From Formosa sediminum (GTDB lineage: Bacteria; Bacteroidota; Bacteroidia; Flavobacteriales; Flavobacteriaceae): a stretch of DNA of 64,000 nt. Where the stretch lies: the NCBI RefSeq assembly GCF_007197735.1, contig NZ_CP041637.1:2637001-2701000 (forward strand), given 5' to 3'. The translations under genes and the position numbers were made by a program. The notes under the pieces are model-generated. The model made no database searches and was not told the origin of the DNA. It saw only the letters and a program-made list of their open reading frames with translations. Shown one piece after another: positions 8,468-17,939 of this stretch. Numbering within the stretch: position 1 is the first letter of the stretch; each line of letters starts with the position of its first letter.

Positions 8468-9049
8468 ATGATAACTATATTGTTATTATCTTTTGATGGT
8501 TTTATGAAAGACAAATTAAAAATTTCTACTTCAGAAAAATTAAAATTCATGAAAGTTGCATTGCAAAAAAACTCATGTATTTTAATATTACTTAGTTTTT
8601 TTTTATTCTTAGGGATTACAATAATAGGGTGCTCTTATGTGTATAATATTATTTTAATGGTGGCTTTTGGTGTATTTATTTTTGGCATGGCTTTATTTAC
8701 AATGTTATACACTATGCCATCAAGCCTCAGGTATCATTATGAAAATGAAATAATAAAAAAATATGGAGCATTTACTACTGCAATTATAACTAAAAAAGAA
8801 GTTGAAGATTACTCTTACATAGATACAGAAACTAAAAATAAAGTTGAAGAGTATGTTAATACAATTACATACGAGTTCAATTATAATTCCGAGCATTATT
8901 TAGGTGATGCTGTTATTGACGATAAAACGCTTTACCATTCTCTTACGGTTGGATTAGAGATTCCTATTAAATATTTAAAGACCAATCCCAATCAATCTTC
9001 AGTTCGGATAAAAAAACTTAAAAAATCACTTCTAAAAAAAATAGCATAG
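8468..9049 (+). CDS. Hypothetical membrane protein, two membrane spans
   Basis: This 193-residue protein is not recognised. Two adjacent hydrophobic segments (about 33-55 and 58-82) form a hairpin, followed by a soluble domain of about 110 residues rich in lysine, tyrosine and glutamate (for example EFNYNSEHYLGDAV). The layout resembles DUF3592-type proteins, but I cannot assign the family. ATGs at codons 14 and 28 are possible alternative starts that would still keep both spans. The gene ends 7 bases before the point where a truncated tyrosine phosphatase frame begins, so it occupies the place where the phosphatase N-terminal half should be. It may mark a deletion or insertion junction. Confidence 0.55.
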   Translation: MITILLLSFDGFMKDKLKISTSEKLKFMKVALQKNSCILILLSFFLFLGITIIGCSYVYNIILMVAFGVFIFGMALFTMLYTMPSSLRYHYENEIIKKYGAFTTAIITKKEVEDYSYIDTETKNKVEEYVNTITYEFNYNSEHYLGDAVIDDKTLYHSLTVGLEIPIKYLKTNPNQSSVRIKKLKKSLLKKIA

Positions 9050-9055
9050 GTTTAA

Positions 9056-9578
9056 CCAATAGGCGAATTAGGAAATAAAGCCGATATGAATAAAATGGTG
9101 GATACCATTACAAATGCCGACCCAGAAACTTTTGATGGTGGTAAATTAAAGGAAGAATTATCGGTAAAGTTTATAAATAGTAAAATCAATTTTAAAGCGC
9201 TTTTTGCCGAGCTTTTAAAAGACGATAATACTACTTTTACCTTTATTGTTTCATTGTACAGCAGGTAAAGACAGAACCGGATTTTCGTCAGCTTTTATCT
9301 TACGTGCGTTAGGTGTAGATAAACAAACCGTTTTAGATGAGTATGCCCTTTCTAATTTTTACAGATACGAATATAACGAAGAAACGATAGAAAAAGCCGC
9401 AAAGTTTTATGGCTTAGACCAACGTATTTTAAGACCAATGATGAGTGTAAGACCAGAATGGTTAGAAAAAGGTTTCGATGAAATTGATAAGCAATACGGT
9501 AATTTTGATAATTATTTATTAGAACTAGGGGTAGACTCTACAGCTAAATCTAAATTAAGAATGAAGTTTTTACAATAG
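9056..9578 (+). pseudogene. Truncated, frameshifted protein-tyrosine/serine phosphatase (Y_phosphatase3 type)
   Basis: The frame from 9056 reads PIGELGNKADMNKMV and continues to KDDNTTFTFI near 9245. The +1 frame then continues as FHCTAGKDRTGFSSAFILRA to the stop at 9578. The P-loop HCTAGKDRTG is the CX5R signature of the Y_phosphatase3 family. Two lesions are visible: a frameshift at about 9245-9250 immediately before the catalytic cysteine, and loss of the N-terminal half and start codon, whose place is taken by the hypothetical membrane protein. No functional phosphatase can be made. The C-terminal part is otherwise intact, suggesting recent decay. Confidence 0.85.
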
Positions 9579-9604
9579 CTAAATCATACATATTACTTAT
9601 AAAA

Positions 9605-9635
9605 AAACCTCTTTATTTTAAAGAGGTTTATTTTG
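9605..9635 (+). terminator. intrinsic terminator
   Basis: An 11-bp stem (AAACCTCTTTA at 9605-9615, TAAAGAGGTTT at 9619-9629) with a very short loop lies 26 bases after the phosphatase remnant. The tract after it is T-rich but interrupted. Confidence 0.75.
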
Positions 9636-9696
9636 TGTAAATCAGTAGCAATGTTTCCTTATTACGGTTATATCCTTATCTAATGTTATTTAAGTG

Positions 9697-9741
9697 TTAT
9701 CAAGGTTACCAAAACTTTATCATAAAAAAGTGGAGTAGGGG
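9697..9741 (+). promoter_or_regulatory. Pho-box-like triple repeat element (copy 2)
   Basis: The repeats TTATCAA (9697-9703), TTACCAA (9706-9712) and TTATCAT (9717-9723) are spaced 9 and 11 bases start to start and share the AACT linker with copy 1. TAGGGG (9736-9741) lies exactly 12 bases further on, as at copy 1. A T-run and TATTTGTAAA follow at nearly the same distance. The element sits 114 bases before the TPR gene. Shared geometry over about 45 bases at two unlinked promoters argues for one regulator and against chance. Confidence 0.6.
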
Positions 9742-9836
9742 AAACCTTTTTTTTGGGTACATATTTGTAAACGGTAATTCAGTTTAACTTAAAAAAGAGG
9801 TAAATACCCCTTAAAAATGCATTAAAGTAGTCGCAG

Positions 9837-10697
9837 ATGAGTTCTAATTTAATTATAAAAAAAATCTTTTATAAAAGACATATATTGTTTGTAATCTGTT
9901 TTTTACTGTTCATCAGTTCAGCTTTTCCTCATGGAGATTTATCGGTGCGTATTGCTCAAAAATCAGCCGAGATACAAAAGCATCCAAACAATCCCAACTT
10001 ATATTTTGAACGTGGTTTACTATATCAGCAGCACGTTGAGTACGAAAAGGCTTTAGACGATTATGTAAAATCTGAAGAATTAGGGAATACGACCAACGAA
10101 CTGGTTTATAGAATGGCAGAACTTAATTATTTAACCCATAATTATAAAGCAGCGCTAAGCAAAATTAAAGTGTATTTAATTACAGATCCTATAGCTGTAA
10201 AAGCGAAAAAATTAGAAGCTCAAATTTACTATAAATTAAAGCGCTATCAAGATGCCTCACAAGCTTACGCAAATGTTATGAATACAATGTTGGATATTAG
10301 GCCGGAAGATGTTTTAGAATATTGTGAGATTATTCTTGCTCAAAATCCAGAACATTATAATAAAGCCATACAAATTATAGACACAGGTTTAATTCAATTA
10401 GGAGAAAATACATTATCCCTTCAGCTTAAAAAACTAGATTATTTAATGTCCTCTAATCAACACGAACAGACCATAAAACAATTTGATTATTTTATTCAGC
10501 AATACAGAAGGAAAGAGTTTTGGTATTATAAAAAAGCGCTCTATTTAGTGCATATTAATAAGGTTAAAGACGCCAATATTGCTTTAAAATTGGCTACTTT
10601 TTCTATAGCACAATTAGAACCCAAATTTAAGAACATGACTTCTATTATTGAATTACAAGCACAAATAAAAATATTAGAACACACGCTTAATACTTAA
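9837..10697 (+). CDS. Secreted tetratricopeptide-repeat protein
   Basis: This 286-residue protein has a basic N-terminus and a hydrophobic signal (about 14-31, ending SSAFPHG), so it is probably periplasmic. The rest is alpha-helical with TPR-like units, for example NPNLYFERGLLYQQHVEYEK followed by ALDDYVKSEELG and repeats near 90-120 and 125-150. Such proteins are scaffolds for protein-protein contact, and no catalytic domain is present. I recall similar TPR proteins near T9SS phosphatases in flavobacteria. Here the promoter shares a detailed element with the phosphatase promoter 5 kb away, consistent with a common regulon. The start at 9837 is the first ATG after the element. Confidence 0.75.
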   Translation: MSSNLIIKKIFYKRHILFVICFLLFISSAFPHGDLSVRIAQKSAEIQKHPNNPNLYFERGLLYQQHVEYEKALDDYVKSEELGNTTNELVYRMAELNYLTHNYKAALSKIKVYLITDPIAVKAKKLEAQIYYKLKRYQDASQAYANVMNTMLDIRPEDVLEYCEIILAQNPEHYNKAIQIIDTGLIQLGENTLSLQLKKLDYLMSSNQHEQTIKQFDYFIQQYRRKEFWYYKKALYLVHINKVKDANIALKLATFSIAQLEPKFKNMTSIIELQAQIKILEHTLNT

Positions 10698-11099
10698 AAC
10701 TAAGATTAGAAAAGTGCAGCAGAAGCAGATGATTTTTTTTGAAACTTGTAAAACTACAAGTTCTAATTTAGACTTTTAACAAGATAGTTTTACAACATAT
10801 ATCTTGGTTTAAGATATAATATTCGAGGGAAATGTAATATGAAAGATGCAAAAGAATTAAGACGCTGATAATAATTGTTTTAAGAGTTTATTGGTAAGGG
10901 GTTACATTAACTGTAAGGCATGCATATACAATAGAAATTTTATAAAAAATCATCCAGATTCTGCTGACAATCGATTAAATATTAACTTGAATGATTAAAA
11001 AATAACACAGCACGCTTACTAAAATTAAGAGTGGCTACTACATTACATATCAGTAGTTTATATTCAATAAATAAGTAAGGAAAATCAATTACATTAAAT
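10698..11099. other. 402-bp gap with possible decayed small reading frame
   Basis: There is no intact gene. On the plus strand a short frame starting ATG at 10840 (MKDAKELRR) stops at once. The next frame from 10867 stays open to 10998 and reads like a TPR-protein tail (LLVRGYINCKACIYNR, then HPDSADNR), so a frameshifted remnant is possible. The promoter of the peroxidase gene probably lies in the last 100 bases. I found no copy of the Pho-like repeats here. Confidence 0.3.
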
Positions 11100-12977
11100 A
11101 TGAAACAAATAAGTCTTGTTTTACTCTCCGTTTTGGTATGTTTTGGTATGCTGTCGGGACAAAAAAACACAGTAAGCTATCAAGCAAATACTGTGATTAC
11201 AGAAGTGCAAGCGTGGTATGCACATAATTTTTACACCTTTCAAAACGAAGTAAATGGATTAGCACATTTAGCACAATCTGCAACATCTGTAACTGATGTG
11301 TCTAAACTAAAAATTCAGATTAAGAAAACACGATTAGCTTATAAGCAAATTGAATTTATATTTGATTATTACCAAACACCATATAACGGTACATATATTA
11401 ATGGCGCACCATTACCTAAAATTAGCGAGTATTTTGAAGCCGATCAAGTTATTCAGCCTTGTGGCTTACAGGCTTTAGACGAAGCTGCTTATGGCGATCA
11501 TTCTTTAGAACATTTAAATCATATAAAAGACTTGTCTCATAGACTTAAATTACGAGTAGATTTTATTGCCAACACACATTTACCCATACAAGTAAAGTCT
11601 AGTCAGCTTATTGAATGTATTCGGTCTGGCTTAGTACGTGTATTTACGTTAGGAATAACGGGTTATGATACACCAGGTTCTGTAAACGGAATAGAAGAAA
11701 GTTTACAAAGTATGAAAAGTATGGAACAGGCATTTTTATTTTTTGAAAATGGATTATATCCTGAAGCTAAATCGAAATTTAAGAGCATAAAGTTGAGGTT
11801 CAAAAGTGGACAAAACATGCTTCCTACTTCGGTTAATTTTGACGATTTTGATAGATTGAATTTTTTAATGGAAGTTGTAAATCCGTTATATGCCGAATTG
11901 TTAGCATTTCAAAATTTAAATCATATTACTTTAGAACCTTACAAAAAACACGCACAAAACTATCAAGCAAAGAATATTTTCGACATTGATTTTCTTAAAA
12001 CTGATTTTTTTTCAGAATTGGTGTATTTACCCTTAGATAACCCTAAAACTATTGCTTTAGGTGCATTGCTTTTTAACGATACCACGCTATCAGGTACTAA
12101 TATCATGTCTTGTGTTAGTTGCCATAATCCAGATAAAGCGTTTACAGATGGATTACCAAAAAGTAAATCTAATACCACTGGTGTTTTTACAGCAAGAAAT
12201 GCTCCTACCATTTTAAATTCAGGGTATGCTACACGCTATTTTTTAGATATGAGGGCTTTTAATTTGGAAAAACAAGTGATACATGTAGTTAATAATACTT
12301 TAGAGTTTAATACCGATTTTGAAACTATAATAAAAAAAATAAATTCTAATCCAGACTATATCGCCTTATTTAACTCGGCTTATGGAGGTATAAGTAAAAC
12401 GGCTGTAAATGAAAGGTCTATTAGTAATGCTTTAGCAGCGTATGTTAATTCTTTAAAATCTCAAAATAGTATATTTGATACCTATGTGAGGTATGAGACA
12501 GATACCTATCCGGAAGCTGCCAAACGTGGTTTTAATTTATTTATGGGTAAAGCAGCTTGTGGGAGCTGCCATTTTGCACCGATGTTTAACGGGACAATTC
12601 CGCCATTCTATTTAGATTCCGAATCGGAAGTTTTAGGGATTACTCAAGGATTAGATACTATTAACCCCATATTGGATACCGATTTAGGACGAATGGTAAA
12701 TGGATTACCTGGTGAGAAACACCCATTTTATAAACACTCATTTAAAACAGTTACGCTTAGAAATATTAATTTAACAGCACCTTATATGCATAATGGTTCT
12801 TTTGAAACGTTAGAAGATGTATTAGAATTTTATAATCTTGGAGGTGGAGCAGGGATGGGTCTAGATGTAGATAATCAGACATTACCTGAAACACCACTAA
12901 ATTTAACAAAACAAGAGATTAAAGACCTAATTGCTTTTATGGAAACACTTACAGATATTAAGGATTATGTAGATTAA
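11100..12977 (+). CDS. Diheme cytochrome c peroxidase (MauG/CcpA family) with helical N-terminal domain
   Basis: This 625-residue exported protein has a signal peptide (1-20). Residues 25-290 form an all-helical domain containing TYINGAPLPKISEYF and IQPCGLQALDEAAYGD, a fusion often seen in Bacteroidota peroxidases and reminiscent of imelysin-like helical bundles. The remainder is a bacterial diheme peroxidase: first haem site CVSCH (about 336-340), second CGSCH (about 489-493), and the distal APYMHNGSF loop with a methionine near 563. At about 625 residues it is nearly twice the usual 320-340, owing to the N-terminal domain. Its likely role is peroxide reduction or radical-based oxidation of a protein partner in the periplasm. 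It follows the TPR gene on the same strand after 402 bases. Confidence 0.85.
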   Translation: MKQISLVLLSVLVCFGMLSGQKNTVSYQANTVITEVQAWYAHNFYTFQNEVNGLAHLAQSATSVTDVSKLKIQIKKTRLAYKQIEFIFDYYQTPYNGTYINGAPLPKISEYFEADQVIQPCGLQALDEAAYGDHSLEHLNHIKDLSHRLKLRVDFIANTHLPIQVKSSQLIECIRSGLVRVFTLGITGYDTPGSVNGIEESLQSMKSMEQAFLFFENGLYPEAKSKFKSIKLRFKSGQNMLPTSVNFDDFDRLNFLMEVVNPLYAELLAFQNLNHITLEPYKKHAQNYQAKNIFDIDFLKTDFFSELVYLPLDNPKTIALGALLFNDTTLSGTNIMSCVSCHNPDKAFTDGLPKSKSNTTGVFTARNAPTILNSGYATRYFLDMRAFNLEKQVIHVVNNTLEFNTDFETIIKKINSNPDYIALFNSAYGGISKTAVNERSISNALAAYVNSLKSQNSIFDTYVRYETDTYPEAAKRGFNLFMGKAACGSCHFAPMFNGTIPPFYLDSESEVLGITQGLDTINPILDTDLGRMVNGLPGEKHPFYKHSFKTVTLRNINLTAPYMHNGSFETLEDVLEFYNLGGGAGMGLDVDNQTLPETPLNLTKQEIKDLIAFMETLTDIKDYVD

Positions 12978-13070
12978 ATGGTGTTAATTTTAATTTATAA
13001 AAAGATAAATACAACAGTGGAATATGTCTATTACTGTTTTTAAAATGTGGTTTGTATTTGGTATTTAGGA

Positions 13071-14144
13071 TTATTTAAATCCTTTTTTCTTAACACCAAA
13101 TCTGTATTGTAAACCAGTTAATATAAACCGTTGCTCGTCAGACAAACTATATTCACCTCTTAACATCCAATTTTTATTAATTTGCAAATTAAATCCCATT
13201 TGAAAAGTTACAGTTTGGGCAAGTTCTTTTCTGATCTCGTAATCTACTCGTGTAGAAAATAAACCACTTTCATTTACTTTTTCTTCTATAGTTGTTAAGG
13301 CTTGATTTTGTGCTTGTAATCTTATTTTTTCTGCAGCACTAGTTTCTGGTGCATTTATTATCTCTTCATTACTTGCTATTTTTGCATCTACAGCTTCATT
13401 AAAAGTGGCATCTAATTCAGGAAAAACTTCATCTAAACCAATGGCTCCTGTATTGCCTTTAGCGCCAACAAAATTTCTGTACATGGCACCCGCATAAGGC
13501 GCAATAAATAAATCTGAGTTTCTTTTAGAAAGGCCAAAACGATATCCAGCTCTTGCCGATAATGTAGCATAGCCTACTTGGTTTTCTAATAACTCTGTAT
13601 TGGTACGAGAATAGTTAAAATCTGTACTTAAAAAATAATTATTCCACCCAAATACTAAAGTTGTTCCTATACCATACGTTGTTGCATCAAACTCGACTTC
13701 TGAAGAAAATGCTGGTAATTGTAAAATAACTTCACCAGTAGCGTCTGTCCATGTAGGCTGAAGAGCAACTTGCGTACCTCCGGTAACTCTGGAAAAAAGA
13801 GTATAAACATTTAAAAATGGTAAAATCCAAGCATCTGCTCTAAGATTAACACCGTTAGTTGTTGCACTAACTTGAGTAAAGTTTAAGGTTTCAACATTTA
13901 AAACATCAGAAAAATCTTTGCCATTAACTTCCAATCCAAATTCTGTAATTTCTAAATCCATAAACACATTTACATAGTTTAGATTTACTCCAAAAGGCAG
14001 TTGTAATTGGTCGGCCATTCCTCTGTCAGCAACTTCTTGTCCCCAAATAGGTAATACATATGGGTATGCAATTGAATCTTTTTCTTGTGAATAAGTAGAG
14101 GATATACAAAATAAGGCGAAAAAAAAGAGCGAAATTGATTTCAT
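13071..14144 (-). CDS. Outer-membrane beta-barrel protein, uncharacterised
   Basis: This 357-residue protein has a signal peptide (about 1-19, ending TYSQ) and alternating aromatic/polar strands throughout, ending in LTGLQYRFGVKKKGFK. The terminal strand is consistent with an outer-membrane barrel. An internal glutamate/alanine-rich helical segment (about 235-290) probably forms an extracellular or periplasmic insertion. I recognise no named family. It is transcribed alone and converges on the peroxidase gene. Function is unknown; passive transport or adhesion are possible but unsupported. Confidence 0.6.
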   Translation of the reverse strand: MKSISLFFFALFCISSTYSQEKDSIAYPYVLPIWGQEVADRGMADQLQLPFGVNLNYVNVFMDLEITEFGLEVNGKDFSDVLNVETLNFTQVSATTNGVNLRADAWILPFLNVYTLFSRVTGGTQVALQPTWTDATGEVILQLPAFSSEVEFDATTYGIGTTLVFGWNNYFLSTDFNYSRTNTELLENQVGYATLSARAGYRFGLSKRNSDLFIAPYAGAMYRNFVGAKGNTGAIGLDEVFPELDATFNEAVDAKIASNEEIINAPETSAAEKIRLQAQNQALTTIEEKVNESGLFSTRVDYEIRKELAQTVTFQMGFNLQINKNWMLRGEYSLSDEQRFILTGLQYRFGVKKKGFK

Positions 14145-14286
14145 ATGTATTAAAATGGTTGGTTTATTTATGATTAATTTAGGGGTGTAATTTATATAAC
14201 CTTTTGATACAAAACAAATGGACTATTATAAATCTATAGTCTTAGAGTGTATGGTTAAATTTTAATTACAGTTCATTCTTTAATAT

Positions 14287-14325
14287 AAAAAAACGACCAA
14301 TTTCCATAACTTGGTAAATTGGTCG
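14287..14325 (-). terminator. intrinsic terminator after S9 peptidase
   Basis: A 10-bp stem (CGACCAATTT at 14294-14303, AAATTGGTCG at 14316-14325) ends, on the minus strand, in a T-run (plus-strand A-run 14287-14293). It lies 32 bases beyond the peptidase stop. Confidence 0.85.
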
Positions 14326-14356
14326 CTTGAGTTATAATTGGTGAACGGTTACAATA

Positions 14357-17170
14357 CTAATTTTCCATTAATTCGTACCCTTGATTTATACCTTTTTCTA
14401 TTGCAGGTACTCCGCGTTCCATCCACATTGGTTTAGCAGCACCTTTTAAATAATAATCAAAAAATTGAGCTAACCTGATGTTAAAATCCTTACGATTTTG
14501 AAATTGTAATGGCCAGTGGGGTTCTCCGTTATAATTTAGTAACCAAGAGGGTTTTCCTAAACGGCGTAATCCAACAAAAAATTCTATACCTTGGTACCAT
14601 GGTACGTGTCCATCTGCATCGTTATGCATTATTAATACTGGAGTATTAACTTTATCTAAGTAAAAGATAGGCGAGTTTTCAATATAACGCATAGGATATT
14701 CCCAAGGAGTTCCGCCAATTCTACTTTGTGTGTGTTCGTATTGAAACTGTCTGCTTAATCCTGTTCCCCAACGAATACCTCCATAAGCACTAATCATATT
14801 AGGCACTGGAGCTCCAGATTCTACAGCTTTAAATAAATCGGTTTTAGTGACTAAATACGCAATTTGGTAGCCTCCCCAGCTATGACCTTGAAGTCCAATA
14901 TTATCTTGATCTACAAATCCCTTTGCAATCAGTGAAGCAACTCCAGGCATTAAGCAATTATATGCACTTTCTCCTGGATAGCCATCTTTATATTCAATAT
15001 CTGGATTAAAAATTAGATACCCTCTGCTGGCATAAAAACTGTAGTTTATAGTAGAGCGCCCATAAGCAGGTGCTTTATGGCGAAACAATCCATCTGAACT
15101 TTTTTCATAGAAGTTCACAATCATCGGGTATTTTTTATTTGGATCGAAATTTTCAGGTTTAACCAGCATTCCTGTTAGTGGTTTCCCGTCTAAAGATGTC
15201 CAATTAACAAGTTCTACAGTCCCCCAATTATAGTCTTTTTGTTGTGGGTTTGCATCACTTATTTGGATGTCTTTTTTAAAACTTAAATTAGAATATCTAA
15301 GATTAGGAAACTCTGTAAACGATTCTTTAGTGAAAATTACATCTGTGTTGTTTAAAGCTTTTATAGGTTTAGAATACCTATAAGGCCCATCTACAAGCTG
15401 TTCTCCTTTTTTACGTTTAGCGTTGTAAGCATAATACCCCGAATGTTTAGTATCTTCATTAAAAGTAGTAAATAACCATAGAGAACTTGTGTCTAGGAAA
15501 CGTGCTTCATCATCTAATTCTACATATCTGTATTGAGTTTTAGAAGCTCTTCCATTAGTGAGTTTAGTCATGGTTCCAGAATCAGGATTAATAGACCATA
15601 CATCGTACCTATCGTACACTAATAAGGCGGCATCATTTTCTGTCCATCCTGCAACACCGTAAGATCTTGGGTAATTTGGAGTGTCGTTTAATTCGTTATA
15701 AAAGACTTTGCCTTTAGTTAAGTTTAATTCTTTTCCTGTATTTATATTATAGCTTACCCAAGTACTATCTATTAAATCGTAACCATACACGTATTTAGCA
15801 TTTGGACTTAAACGCATACCTCCTGCGATATTGGTCATAATTTTTTTAGTTTCGCCTGTGTTTACATTTACAAGCGCATAATCTGAAGCTCGTAAAGCGG
15901 TCCATTGACGCGCTAATTCGTAAGGTTCTGGATTACTTACTAAAGCCACATTAGCATTACCTTCATCACCAATGTTTGCATTTGGATATTTAGTAGAACC
16001 TAACTGTACAATTGCATTTGTGTCTAGATGTAAAACAGTTTGAAAAGATTGTTTGCGATCTCTTTTTACATTGTTTTCCTGTACTGTATATAATCTAGGT
16101 TCATTATAAGTCCAAACTTCAACGTTTACAATTTCTTCATCAATTAAAGTAGTGTCTTTTAAAATTGAAGGTGTTGCTAAACCAAAATAGAGTTTAGATT
16201 CATTTTTAGAAAAACTCAATCTGCCGTCAGACGAAACACGGTAGCCTTTAGGTGCAGAAGTATTATTAATAATTTCTTGGGCAGTCGCATCTCCAGATTT
16301 CCAAACATATAATGCATTAGGACGTTCTTGTACTTTAGTAGAATCTAAATCTGCTATAAAACCTAATTTTTCCCCAGTATCACTAAAGTGTAGTTGATAA
16401 TATTTAGCCTGATCATGGCTCGAGAAAACTTGAGTGGTTTGGTTATTTTCTAGATTTATAACATAAGCTCCAGCAGCAGTTGTATTGGTCTCTCCTGTAG
16501 TTGTATATCCAAAACGTTTGCCTTCTTTAGCAAAAGTAAAGTTGGTAACATATTTTATAGTATCTTCTTTTTGTGTAATTAAGTTTCTAAGCACTAAGTG
16601 ATAGCCATTATCTTTATCTACTTTTTTAGGACCTTTTTTCTTTTTCCCTTTAGCTATAGTGTCTTTTACTTTGTCTTTAGAAAGTGAATCTTTACTTTTC
16701 TTTTTATCTTGTTTTACATCTTCTAAAACATAGGCCACATAACCAGACCATTTTTCTGGTACTTTATAAGATTTTACATTGGCTATTTTTGCAATGTCTT
16801 TAGATGCTAAATTATAGATGGCTAGCGTGTCTTTTGGTAAATCTTTTTTCTTAACTTTTTTCCGTTTTAATTCTGTAATACTGTCTTTCCATGCATTTAC
16901 AGTAAAGAGAGCATATTTAGAATCGTTCGTAAATATGCCATTTTTAGCTCTATCATGTTCAAAAATAAGTTTGCCTTTAGCATCTTTAATTTTTAAGAAT
17001 AGATCTTTTTCGCCTTGGTTAAGTGTGTACATCACAAAATCTCCATTAGGGGAAATGGTTTCGTCGTCTATAGTTCTCCAAAGACCAATATCAGATTGTT
17101 CAAGGGCTTTTTTTTGTGCGTAACTAAATAAGCTACAACAGACTAATAGTGTAGTAAAAATTATTTTCAT
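14357..17170 (-). CDS. S9 family prolyl oligopeptidase-like peptidase
   Basis: This 937-residue exported peptidase has a signal peptide (1-18). A long N-terminal beta-propeller-like region includes a lysine-rich insertion (about 155-185, KKGPKK), and a C-terminal alpha/beta-hydrolase domain follows. The catalytic triad is visible: serine in GHSWGGYQ (about 763), aspartate in HNDADGHVPW (about 848) and histidine in GEPHWP (about 882). The family cleaves peptides, often after proline or as dipeptidyl aminopeptidases, and related flavobacterial enzymes are periplasmic or lipid-anchored. Here no lipobox is seen, so it is probably soluble in the periplasm. It is monocistronic with its own terminator. 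Confidence 0.9.
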   Translation of the reverse strand: MKIIFTTLLVCCSLFSYAQKKALEQSDIGLWRTIDDETISPNGDFVMYTLNQGEKDLFLKIKDAKGKLIFEHDRAKNGIFTNDSKYALFTVNAWKDSITELKRKKVKKKDLPKDTLAIYNLASKDIAKIANVKSYKVPEKWSGYVAYVLEDVKQDKKKSKDSLSKDKVKDTIAKGKKKKGPKKVDKDNGYHLVLRNLITQKEDTIKYVTNFTFAKEGKRFGYTTTGETNTTAAGAYVINLENNQTTQVFSSHDQAKYYQLHFSDTGEKLGFIADLDSTKVQERPNALYVWKSGDATAQEIINNTSAPKGYRVSSDGRLSFSKNESKLYFGLATPSILKDTTLIDEEIVNVEVWTYNEPRLYTVQENNVKRDRKQSFQTVLHLDTNAIVQLGSTKYPNANIGDEGNANVALVSNPEPYELARQWTALRASDYALVNVNTGETKKIMTNIAGGMRLSPNAKYVYGYDLIDSTWVSYNINTGKELNLTKGKVFYNELNDTPNYPRSYGVAGWTENDAALLVYDRYDVWSINPDSGTMTKLTNGRASKTQYRYVELDDEARFLDTSSLWLFTTFNEDTKHSGYYAYNAKRKKGEQLVDGPYRYSKPIKALNNTDVIFTKESFTEFPNLRYSNLSFKKDIQISDANPQQKDYNWGTVELVNWTSLDGKPLTGMLVKPENFDPNKKYPMIVNFYEKSSDGLFRHKAPAYGRSTINYSFYASRGYLIFNPDIEYKDGYPGESAYNCLMPGVASLIAKGFVDQDNIGLQGHSWGGYQIAYLVTKTDLFKAVESGAPVPNMISAYGGIRWGTGLSRQFQYEHTQSRIGGTPWEYPMRYIENSPIFYLDKVNTPVLIMHNDADGHVPWYQGIEFFVGLRRLGKPSWLLNYNGEPHWPLQFQNRKDFNIRLAQFFDYYLKGAAKPMWMERGVPAIEKGINQGYELMEN

Positions 17171-17360
17171 TAAATAGGGGTTTGAATTAAGTTTCTAAAT
17201 ATAATATAAAAGAAAAGAATACTCAATAATACAGTTATATCCGATGAAAATTAACACTTGAACAGTCAATAGTTTAGTATTTAATAGAATAATATATTAA
17301 AACGAAATAATATACTGATTCTGGAAAAGGCTATAGGATTAGTCGTATACTTTTAAAATT

Positions 17361-17403
17361 AATTATTGATAAACAGTAATTAAATTATTGTTTATCAATA
17401 ATT
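17361..17403 (+). promoter_or_regulatory. 15-bp perfect inverted repeat upstream of DUF2975/XRE pair
   Basis: The arm AATTATTGATAAACA (17361-17375) is exactly complementary to TGTTTATCAATAATT (17389-17403), with a 13-base spacer. The repeat ends 35 bases before the DUF2975 start and abuts a candidate -7 region (TATTTTTAC, 17409-17417). There is no G/C-rich stem with a T-run as in a terminator, so an operator for a dimeric regulator is more likely. The XRE protein encoded two genes on is the obvious candidate. Confidence 0.6.
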
Positions 17404-17438
17404 TTTGTATTTTTACAACTTAACATTTATTTCTAAAA

Positions 17439-17936
17439 ATGAAAAAAACAAGTATATTTAAAACATTAGTAGATCTACTCTATGTATTGCACTTTTGTGG
17501 ATTAATAGGTATATTTTTTATATTACCCTCAGGAATAGTAAATATTAATCAAGCCAATCTTAATGTTGAAGATTGGAATGTATGGGAATGGAGTATTGTC
17601 GTGCTCAATCTTATAGCCTATTTAATATTTTTAAGAGGATTATTTTTTTTAAGAAAAATGGCAAAATTTTTACTGTCTAAAAAATACTTTTCTAATCAGG
17701 TCATCACTAATTTAAAACATTCCGGCTATTATTTTGTGTTTACAGCTATAATGACTTGTTGTATACAAATTCTAATTTTTATGAAGAAGCTTTATTTGGG
17801 TAGATTAGAATTTATTTTTGATGCCAATATGTTTATTATTCTTTTTTTATTTACAATTGGTTTATTTTTTATAATTCAGAGTCATACGTTACTTATGGCT
17901 AAGCATTTTAAGGAAGAACACGAATTAACGATTTAA
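17439..17936 (+). CDS. DUF2975 family membrane protein
   Basis: This 165-residue integral membrane protein has four predicted spans (about 13-32, 50-68, 97-117, 130-152) with short loops. This size and topology match DUF2975. In many Bacteria the family is encoded directly upstream of a small YozG-like XRE regulator, and the same pairing is seen here with 3 bases between the genes. Function is unknown; a membrane sensor that works with the regulator is a reasonable guess. A 15-bp perfect inverted repeat precedes the gene. Confidence 0.75.
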   Translation: MKKTSIFKTLVDLLYVLHFCGLIGIFFILPSGIVNINQANLNVEDWNVWEWSIVVLNLIAYLIFLRGLFFLRKMAKFLLSKKYFSNQVITNLKHSGYYFVFTAIMTCCIQILIFMKKLYLGRLEFIFDANMFIILFLFTIGLFFIIQSHTLLMAKHFKEEHELTI

Positions 17937-17939
17937 GTT

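Noticed and set aside
14357-17170. Short plus-strand frames across the S9 peptidase and similar long genes
   Set aside because: They lie antisense to well-supported genes and show no independent features.
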